DNA of 26,792 bases from Lachnospiraceae bacterium UBA7205. Lineage in GTDB: Bacteria; Bacillota; Clostridia; Lachnospirales; Lachnospiraceae. The stretch covers positions 1 through 26,792 of the forward strand of contig DKUL01000081.1 in the NCBI GenBank assembly GCA_002490665.1. Direction: 5' to 3'. Below, one piece after another: positions 22,201-26,792 of the stretch. The number at the start of each line of letters is the position of its first letter. Position 1 is the stretch's first letter. A program made the translations under genes and the position numbers. The notes under the pieces were generated by a model that was given only the letters and a program-made list of their open reading frames with translations, made no database searches and had not been told where the DNA came from.

Positions 22201-22874
22201 AGACAGTATGCCTGTAATGATCTCTGCACTCGCTGTGCTGTCTCACCATTTGTAGATTTCAAACTAATCACACCCGGTCTGGAATTAACAATCCGAACCA
22301 AATCACGAAGATATGTATCGACATCCTCATTCAGAAAAAGATCATAATCGCTCTTCTCCTGGTTATCTTCAATTTCGAATTTCTGCGGATAAAAATCATT
22401 TACGGTTATATTTTCCGCACCATCATATTCGTAATTATAAAAACCCGCATAAAGAACCCCATCTGCATCAACCAGCGCATTATAAATTGCGATAAAACTT
22501 TGGCATTCATCGCTTTGTTCTGCACTACGGTCTCCATTCAGAGTGTCTATTATTTCTTTCACAAGGTCTTCATCCATCTCAAATTCCAGCGGATAGTAAT
22601 CCGGGTAGAGATTATTCCGGAAAATAGTCAGCTTGAGACCGTCCTCTTCTATTGCATCATCAATTCTCTTCTTGATCAGAGAGTACTCTTCATAAGTAAT
22701 CCAGGCATTATCTCCGTCTTCAAGAGAAAGGAGTGCCATATCAAGCTTCTTCCTTGTCTTTTTATCAAATCTAAGGACTTCTTTCTTTGCTACTATAGAA
22801 TCCTCTATAAGCGGAGTTTCATCTAAATGCTCCAGAAAATCCTTATCAAAGCCTTTGTAAACAGTTAGTTTCAC
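19290..22874 (-). CDS. Large RecQ-like DEAH helicase with unusual N- and C-terminal extensions
   Basis: A 1194-residue protein with a RecQ-type helicase core at about 280-680. Motif I is TASTGAGKS (311-319), Ia VIIEPVKALMQDQ (338-350), II VIVDEAH (414-420), III AFTATA (466-471), V LATKAFGMGVDV (609-620) and VI QEIGRAARK (640-648). The ~280 residues before the core and ~500 after it match nothing I recognise and are too long for RecQ. The C-terminus (ICQQD...FRRKGWHAYRIYEIDY) faintly resembles the end of Vsr/DUF559-type nuclease folds. Translation starts at a GTG with AGGAG 9 bases upstream. It follows the XRE gene by 46 bases and overlaps the expression signals of the NERD helicase. Confidence 0.9.
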   Translation of the reverse strand: MKLTVYKGFDKDFLEHLDETPLIEDSIVAKKEVLRFDKKTRKKLDMALLSLEDGDNAWITYEEYSLIKKRIDDAIEEDGLKLTIFRNNLYPDYYPLEFEMDEDLVKEIIDTLNGDRSAEQSDECQSFIAIYNALVDADGVLYAGFYNYEYDGAENITVNDFYPQKFEIEDNQEKSDYDLFLNEDVDTYLRDLVRIVNSRPGVISLKSTNGETAQRVQRSLQAYCLQNGIRLINFNEKLPEDVEFENELISIAKNDIRIEGFENFRTIKFYKNPDINKEVVDLSQAHIIQEIIHQAENSYDESTGFRDIFITASTGAGKSVMFQIPAVYLAKKYQKLTVIIEPVKALMQDQKEKLHKSGYTRVEVFNSDLITQVEKEAVLQRIKSGEVDLLYLSPETLLSYSIETIVGDREIGLVIVDEAHIVTTWGVGFRPDYWYLGSYLNKLRNRINVTTKKAMQQKVYHFPICAFTATAINGGVDDSVSDTIISLYMENPIKYLGYVRRDDIGFEIAHPGSGEKLPKDQYEAEKCKSLDERINRWLSNGEKTIVYFPYALLAYDASRGMRGFAGITTDKRIGIYIGRNIDEQSDEAFNETKRQTFEGFRMGTTPIMLATKAFGMGVDVNDVKNVYHYAVSGNLSDYVQEIGRAARKSSMKGNAITDFYYNDMTFMKVLFGMSQIKQYQIKKVLEGIYDTYKSKKGDRSFLISPESFTYIFNGKTEGECINKLKTCLLMLEKDFYDKYNFKVLISRPQSIFTKAFICVNRESEKEVLYSEFGRHMKFVSRGRFQEKQPEGSLLSDGGDIYTLDLKSVWETYYPNISFPQFKYWYFNANFTSKDKVEIMPSIRSKIAPRQRITIEARGELLLSEIRETILSDFEYIANCLYTEFRKQYFTIEDFAKIIREKYGMAKARIIANSLFDLVDPDGRCVKHRGGDSSGKTFYTLANGNFKEFMRRPIIRSNVMHYISREEGSSSYEGYLSLTSDSNSNTALKLLSIFDYITYEVAGGEEPEIFIRLNDPNKVRSIVMGNMFYSNNYVTKAKQKHDRDVSVLLRFFNELKTDEERWNYIEEYFLGYDVLVGMEPVAPKTVKMSRSVDKEHSYPTNMYKDWQDLESFYDESDHPVLQKLKELELPIPEYLETTIKKSDEGRDILMSWPSKDTLICQQDTSNGTLEYFRRKGWHAYRIYEIDYDNIKKELS

Positions 22875-22920
22875 TTTTCGAATCTCCTATCTGTGTTGGT
22901 GCTGTGGAACCGCAATACTC

Positions 22921-23136
22921 TCACTCTTTTATACGTTTTTCATATATGATTTTTATGTCGTACCCAAGAGCTTCCATGGCCTGAATAAACATCTTATTTA
23001 CAATCTTATCCTTGCCATTTACGATTCTGCTGAAATATGATTTTGATGTCCCTATCTCTTCAGCAATTTTTGTTTGAGTAGTTTGTTTCTCCATACATTT
23101 CGTCTTTATATCCAATTCAATATTATTTAGCAGCAT
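22921..23136 (-). CDS. XRE-family HTH regulator of the helicase module
   Basis: A 71-residue protein with a single Cro/C1-type HTH: TQTKIAEEIGTSKSYFSRIVNGKDKI, then a dimerisation-like helix FIQAMEALGYDIKIIYEKR. The ATG at 23136 has GGAGG with 7-base spacing; an earlier start at 23157 lacks one. It precedes the two helicase genes on the same strand with a 46-base gap, and a 19-bp palindrome lies 30 bases upstream in the promoter. It is therefore probably the autorepressor controlling the module. Small XRE regulators of this kind are common at the head of defence and mobile operons. Confidence 0.9.
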   Translation of the reverse strand: MLLNNIELDIKTKCMEKQTTQTKIAEEIGTSKSYFSRIVNGKDKIVNKMFIQAMEALGYDIKIIYEKRIKE

Positions 23137-23165
23137 ATCGAGCCCTCCAATATGCACTTACACTT

Positions 23166-23184
23166 GTTTAACTTTTAGTTAAAC
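23166..23184. promoter_or_regulatory. Palindromic operator before the XRE-helicase operon
   Basis: GTTTAAC-TTTTA-GTTAAAC is a perfect 7-bp inverted repeat with a 5-base spacer. It lies just downstream of the predicted -10, where a bound XRE dimer would block transcription. Confidence 0.7.
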
Positions 23185-23187
23185 TTA

Positions 23188-23216
23188 ATAATAGCACGAA
23201 ATGGGGCAAAACACAA
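23188..23216 (-). promoter_or_regulatory. Possible promoter of the XRE-helicase operon
   Basis: On the minus strand, -35 TTGTGT (23211-23216) and -10 TATTAT (23188-23193) have a 17-base spacer. Both hexamers are imperfect, but placement next to the palindrome is apt. The insertion sequence begins only 20 bases further upstream. Confidence 0.45.
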
Positions 23217-23235
23217 CAAAAAAACACTCCACCGA

Positions 23236-23256
23236 CACGGTGAACGCATGCTTTAT
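23236..23256. repeat. Left terminal inverted repeat of the ISAs1-like element
   Basis: CACGGTGAACGCATGCTTTA matches the reverse complement of 24555-24576 at about 16 of 19 positions, sharing CACGGT and AACGCA blocks. Confidence 0.7.
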
Positions 23257-23289
23257 AAATAATCTGTAAACAAATTTTTCTTCTGTTTC

Positions 23290-24449
23290 TCAATCAAGAC
23301 CTGTATTCAGCCCTCCAAGCACTTTATAAAGATAATCTGGGTCATACCCACATTTCTTTCTTTTGCTTGTAATTCCCATCTTACAGCTTTTTTCCTGCTT
23401 CAGAAGGTTGGTGCCTATATGGCGCAGCACATTTACATTTTCTGCCGCATTCCCGCCCCTTATCCTGCTCTCATCTTCTCGGAATCCTATGTCCAGCACC
23501 CAATGCAGGCTGTTCTCTACTCCCCAGTGCGCCCTTTTGGACTTTCTATATTCCTCAGCTCCCATCCCGCTCGGCTGTATATGGAGTAAGAAATGCTTTG
23601 CGTTGCAGCTCCTTTTTCTATCACGGTTGATACACATGCCCCTATCCCGCTCAGCCCTTTCCATTCCGAATGGTCTGCTTTAAGCCAGCCGATTTCGTTT
23701 TCTAGATAATATTCCCTTGTTTCCTGCCTTCCATGGTCAAAGCATATATCTTTGTAGTGCCGCCCTTCTTCTGCAAGCTCGTTCTTCCTGCAGGGGAATA
23801 CATCCTTTTCAAAAAACGGGACGATGTCCTCCATAAGGCGCTCCTGGTTCCCTTTCATCTGCAGGATATAGTCCACTTCCTTATCTATGATTTTTTCCGC
23901 TATCTCCTTCTGGGTTCCCATGGCATCTATCGTCACCACACAGCCTTTCAGGCACAGAATGTCCAGCAGTTCCGGAATGGCCTTGATCTCGTTTGTTTTC
24001 TCATCCACCTTCAGCTGCCCCAGCACAAGGGACGCCTCACAGACCCATGCGCTCACCACATGTGCCGGACGGTTCCCTTTTGCATCATCCCTACTCCTGC
24101 GGACGGTTTTCTCATCAGTGGTGACAACGCCCCCTATTTTCCCGGCAACGCCTCCCGTCCACCGAAAAAAGGCATCATGGAACTTTTCGGGGTCTATCAT
24201 CTGAAATACCCTGTTTATTGTATCATGGGAGGGTATCCCGCCAGGCAGTTCCAGAAATGACCCAAGCCACTCCCTTTTAGATTTTGCCCAGTCTTCTATC
24301 TCGTTCCAGGTATCCATGCCGCAGAGGATTACCGTGACTGCAATCACGATAATGTCAAGAAGCTTGTGCTTTTGGTTATATGGGGCTCTTGGATCCGGAA
24401 CCTCCTCCATACATCCGACCAGTGAAAAATTATTTTCCATAGCTGACAT
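23290..24449 (-). pseudogene. ISAs1-family transposase, frameshifted
   Basis: The upstream part (MENNFSLVGCMEEVPDPRAP, then ILCGMDTWNEIEDWAKSK, GGVVTTDEKTVRRSRDDAKG, CVVTIDAMGTQKEIAEKI) has the DDE catalytic aspartates of ISAs1 transposases. The frame fails near 23566-23575: it should pass from YSIYSRAG to GMGAEEYRKSKRAHWG, which lies in the -1 frame. That frame then continues VENSLHWVLDIGFREDESRI to the stop at 23290. One missing base explains this. No slippery heptamer is seen at the site, so programmed frameshifting is unlikely. A start at 24449 has AAAGGA upstream; 24458 and 24440 are alternatives. Confidence 0.88.
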
Positions 24450-24554
24450 ACCAATCATTTCCTTTCAAGAAGTATAGAAATAATTGTACATGATTGTGCG
24501 GGAATTGTCAGTTACTAAATATAATATATCAGATTTTTTCTTTGGCGGATAGAC

Positions 24555-24576
24555 ATAAAATCGTGCGTTTACCGTG
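24555..24576. repeat. Right terminal inverted repeat of the ISAs1-like element
   Basis: The reverse complement reads CACGGTAAACGCACGATTTT and pairs with the left repeat at 23236-23256. Confidence 0.7.
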
Positions 24577-24671
24577 GCAGATCAGATGGGATATTTTTTC
24601 GTCAGGCGTGTCGGCGTGCCCCGAACCTGTATATACCCTGACTTTGAAAAGCGTCCCGCCAATCCTGCTGT

Positions 24672-24701
24672 AAAAAGCCAGCCGCAGAAGGGCTGGACTT
24701 T
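24672..24701 (-). terminator. Terminator after the small minus-strand ORF
   Basis: On the minus strand, AAAG-T-CCAGCC pairs with GGCTGG-CTTT around CTTCTGC, followed by TTTTTA. It is a compact GC-rich hairpin with a T-run, 10 bases after the stop codon of the 24711-24842 ORF. Confidence 0.75.
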
Positions 24702-24710
24702 ACTATATCG

Positions 24711-24842
24711 TTATTCAATTTTACTGCCTCCATCATGCAATCCTTTCTTACGCATCACGCACATTTCACTTATAATTGTTCGTGGAACTGTTAAATTCTC
24801 AGACTTCCACACATAGTAACCGGATTTCTGTTTTATCCACAC
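24711..24842 (-). CDS. Unknown 43-residue protein, possibly frameshifted at its start
   Basis: From a GTG at 24842 the minus strand encodes VWIKQKSGYYVWKSENLTVP, then RTIISEMCVMRKKGLHDGGS and KIE. It is basic, with a compact, protein-like composition, and ends just before a strong terminator. AGGAGG lies 12 bases before this GTG and 7 bases before an ATG in another frame that stops after four codons. Loss of one G in the GGGG run would explain this, with the original reading MGVWIKQ. It is not recognised as a family. It is the only coding signal between the insertion sequence and 24990. Confidence 0.5.
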   Translation of the reverse strand: MWIKQKSGYYVWKSENLTVPRTIISEMCVMRKKGLHDGGSKIE

Positions 24843-24989
24843 CCCATAGCCTGCCCTCCTTTTGTGTAACTGATTTTTGATTGAAAAGAATTACTCCTTT
24901 CACTAATAGGAGAAAAACGGCTATAAAAACAGAAGTGTTTTCAAAAAACAGCTACAAAATTTTATTTTTTTGCAAAGGACTGACCATAA

Positions 24990-25556
24990 ATGCCAAAATA
25001 CGCTGAACTCCCAGCATTCAGGGAGCAGAATTTCATAACGGAAGCGGACGGAGATATGCTCCACCATGAAGCCCACACCCTTGTGATCCGGCGTATTGAG
25101 GAAAGCGCAAGGACAGAGGAAGATTTTAAGGAAGTCATCAGGTGGTGGGACAGGCTGGACGCTAACAAAGAGCGGAAAGAAAGAAACCACGAGACAGGAC
25201 GTTCCACCATCCCTCTGGAATGGGGCGCAGATGAATTTTATATTTCCGACAAGCCTTCCTATGACACGATTTTAAGAAGGCTTCTGCTTGCAGGCGATTT
25301 TCTTGATTTCATATTTGACCATCCCGAAACAATACATGAGCTTGTCTCGGATGCGGACTTATCGAAAATATTAAAAGAATTAAAGCCACACCTCAAAAAT
25401 ATGCTCTATTATCTGTTCCTGCATGACTATTCCACAACAGAGTATGCGGAGAGCATCGGGCAGTCAGACCGAAATATCAGGGGTATCAGGGAAACTGCGC
25501 TGAAAAAAAATACGGAAACTTTACAGCGGCATACTCACATACAGGCAAGAAAATAA
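24990..25556 (+). CDS. Sigma-factor-like HTH protein of a mobile element
   Basis: A 188-residue protein starting MPKYAELPAFREQNFITEAD, with an acidic helical first half. The C-terminal HTH resembles sigma-70 region 4: MLYYLFLHDYSTTEYAESIG, then QSDRNIRGIRETALKK. Similar proteins occur in clostridial integrative elements. Whether it acts as a sigma factor or a plain DNA-binding regulator is not clear. The ATG follows AAAGGA with about 9 bases spacing. It is 7 bases before the DUF6076-like gene and is probably co-transcribed. It lies on the opposite strand to the helicase module, on the far side of the insertion sequence. Confidence 0.7.
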   Translation: MPKYAELPAFREQNFITEADGDMLHHEAHTLVIRRIEESARTEEDFKEVIRWWDRLDANKERKERNHETGRSTIPLEWGADEFYISDKPSYDTILRRLLLAGDFLDFIFDHPETIHELVSDADLSKILKELKPHLKNMLYYLFLHDYSTTEYAESIGQSDRNIRGIRETALKKNTETLQRHTHIQARK

Positions 25557-25563
25557 CCTGCTG

Positions 25564-26628
25564 ATGACACTTGACGAAAAATATTTCTTGGAAAATGGAG
25601 TGCGGAAGAAAAAGGACACCAGACAGCTTGACCGAAAACAAGTAACTGTTTATAATATAGGAAATATTACATCAGATGATGTGGCAGGATTGATGGATTG
25701 GAGCAGATTATTTATAAAGAATTTATTTAAACATACCAGTGCGCCGTGGATTCGGTACAGTAGCTATGAATATCAGACAGGCAATGAGTAACCTCTATAT
25801 AACGGTTTCCAAAGGCGCAAAACCGGAAATGTACTACCCCATGCAGGAAGCGGAGCAACTCGTCATTGATGCCATAAAGGTCGGGCTTTCTGCCATTCGT
25901 AAAGTACCGGAAGAAGAATTGAAGGAAGCCGTGCTTGGCTTTATCAAAAAATATGGTTTTCTCGGCTTTATGACCGCCCTTCTGACAACAGCAGATTTCA
26001 TTACTTATGAATCAGTGTATCTTCCTAAAAACCATTTTATAATGGAAGAATCCCTCCCTACAGAGGATTATCTCACCTATTTATATCCTTTCGACAATCC
26101 GGATTTCAAAAAAACGGGGTGGAATCGGGGTGGATTGTGACTGACCATGAGGGCATTGCGATCACGATGGCTATGGGGAATACACCGCAGGCTGTGACAA
26201 TGAGCTTGCAGAAGAAGTATGCGGAAAGATACGATTGGCTTGTAAAGGAATTTACTGACTGGGCGTTTACCTTTATGACAAGCTTCCTTTATTACATGGA
26301 TTATGATACAATTGACAAACAGACACACAGCCTGTACCGTCAGGGCATTTCTGCTTTCGGCGGCATAGCCCCGACTTACCGGATCGCGCTTGAAAAGGAT
26401 TCGCCCGTTATCATATGGGATTTCCATTCCCTGCTCGTCATGGTGCAGATGTACTTTTCATTCATGCTCACGGATAAGGACAGTGATATGCGTATGTGCA
26501 AGCACTGTAAAAAAGCCTTTGTTGCAAGCAGGAAGGGGAATGAATTTTGCAGCCAGAAGTGCAAGAACCAGTTTAATGTTTACAAATCAAGAGAAAAGAA
26601 AAAGGGGAACAAATCGGATAACCGGTAA
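25564..26628 (+). pseudogene. DUF6076-like protein gene broken by two frameshifts
   Basis: Three consecutive frames together read as one protein of about 350 residues. They are MTLDEKYFLENGVRKKKDTR to YSSYEYQTGNE (stop at 25789-25791), SNLYITVSKGAKPEMYYPMQ to PFDNPDFKK (frame ends 26140), and ESGWIVTDHEGIAITMAMGN to the stop at 26628. Breaks are near 25785 and 26110-26118, the latter after an A7 run. The last part ends in a zinc-binding motif, CKHCKKAF...FCSQKCKNQ. The family is known from clostridial mobile elements and has no established function. As it stands it cannot make a full-length product unless the breaks are sequence errors. Confidence 0.72.
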
Positions 26629-26635
26629 AAAATAC

Positions 26636-26664
26636 TTGCGGCACTTTGAAGATTGTGGTATATT
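26636..26664 (+). promoter_or_regulatory. Promoter of a small 3' RNA
   Basis: -35 TTGCGG (26636-26641), 17-base spacer, -10 TATATT (26659-26664), directly after the DUF6076-like stop codon. Transcription would begin near 26671. Confidence 0.65.
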
Positions 26665-26670
26665 GAACAT

Positions 26671-26786
26671 AAAGAAGGACATCTGCGCTAACAGATGCCC
26701 AACAGGAGTTACCGATAGACGGTTAGCCCAACACATGCTAAACAAAAATAGCCGCTTAGTTTGTCAGACTGGGGCGGCTATTTCTG
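26671..26786 (+). ncRNA. Candidate small structured RNA
   Basis: About 115 bases from a promoter to a terminator with no convincing ORF. It holds a hairpin GGACATCTG/CAGATGCCC (26677-26700 region), an ACCG/CGGT hairpin (26711-26722 region) and the terminal hairpin. Similar promoter-to-AAATAGCCGC-hairpin units are, from memory, found beside small holin-like toxins in clostridial elements, where they may be antitoxin RNAs. The neighbouring sequence lies outside the window, so no toxin can be seen. Confidence 0.45.
26746..26784 (+). terminator. Terminator of the small RNA
   Basis: AAATAGCCGC (26746-26755) pairs perfectly with GCGGCTATTT (26774-26783), with further G-U and A-U pairs inside. The tail is a short T-rich stretch. 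Confidence 0.75.
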
Positions 26787-26792
26787 TGTCTT

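Larger units (their letters stand above)
23236..24576 (-). mobile_element. ISAs1-like insertion sequence
   Basis: A 1341-bp element bounded by imperfect inverted repeats beginning CACGGT, with one transposase gene reading on the minus strand. Size, gene content and DDE transposase type fit the ISAs1 family (typically 1.2-1.4 kb). The bases flanking the two ends (CCACCGA on the left, GCAGATCA on the right) do not match, so the usual 8-10-bp target duplication is missing. This suggests a rearrangement or deletion at one end after insertion. The transposase is frameshifted, so the copy is probably not autonomous. Confidence 0.82.

Noticed and set aside
23566..23575. Programmed -1 frameshift in the transposase
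   Set aside because: No slippery heptamer is found at the break, and programmed frameshifting is not known to me for ISAs1; a one-base loss is simpler.
23228..24584. Target site duplication around the IS
   Set aside because: The 8-10 bases on the two sides were compared and do not match.
24574..24816. 80-codon plus-strand frame after the insertion sequence
   Set aside because: It begins inside the IS end, lacks a ribosome binding site and overlaps the better supported minus-strand ORF and terminator.
1..26792. CRISPR array, rRNA or replication origin
   Set aside because: No regularly spaced repeats, rRNA-like sequence or DnaA-box cluster was seen by eye.

Overview
The window looks like a chromosomal segment of a Gram-positive, low-to-mid GC anaerobe, most likely a Lachnospiraceae-type Clostridia member. 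This is inferred from AGGAGG ribosome binding sites, TTGACA/TATAAT-type promoters with 17-bp spacers, a BlaI/M56 pair, LuxS, a Fur-family regulator, a DHH phosphoesterase and an ISAs1-like element. No species can be named from sequence alone.

Region 1 (1-10.9 kb) is ordinary chromosome, almost entirely minus strand. It holds the 5' end of a tRNA-Glu; a cluster of Dabb protein, acylphosphatase, PAS protein, NifX/NifB-like protein and AAA ATPase; a BlaI repressor with an M56 sensor peptidase whose promoter carries two matching palindromic operators; an operon of a cytoplasmic sugar-binding-like/GGDEF protein, a secreted cysteine-hydrolase-like protein, LuxS and a small internally duplicated protein ending at a strong terminator; and an operon of a hypoxanthine/uracil-DNA glycosylase-family protein, an unknown protein, a Fur-family regulator and a NUDIX hydrolase.

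Region 2 (10.9-16.3 kb) holds a divergent plus-strand DHH phosphoesterase with a canonical promoter and a long, possibly structured leader. A bidirectional terminator separates it from a minus-strand phosphorelay operon: a 7TM hybrid histidine kinase with its own receiver and HPt domains, then a response regulator with one degenerate and one intact receiver.

Region 3 (16.3 kb to the end) is an accessory island. It starts with a 98-bp inverted-repeat element and a frameshifted remnant of a relaxase gene. An AT-rich stretch follows, with a flavodoxin and a three-gene minus-strand module: an XRE regulator with a palindromic operator, a 1194-residue RecQ-like DEAH helicase, and a NERD-nuclease/superfamily 1 helicase one base downstream of it. 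Next come an ISAs1-like insertion sequence with a frameshifted transposase and no target duplication, a 43-residue minus-strand ORF with its own terminator, a sigma-like HTH gene, a DUF6076-like gene broken by two frameshifts, and a small promoter-hairpin-terminator unit.

The strongest candidate for an undescribed system is the XRE / RecQ-like helicase / NERD-helicase module. Its gene coupling, dedicated regulator, base composition and mobile-element surroundings suggest a genome-defence or DNA-processing role. That role is inferred and not shown by the sequence.
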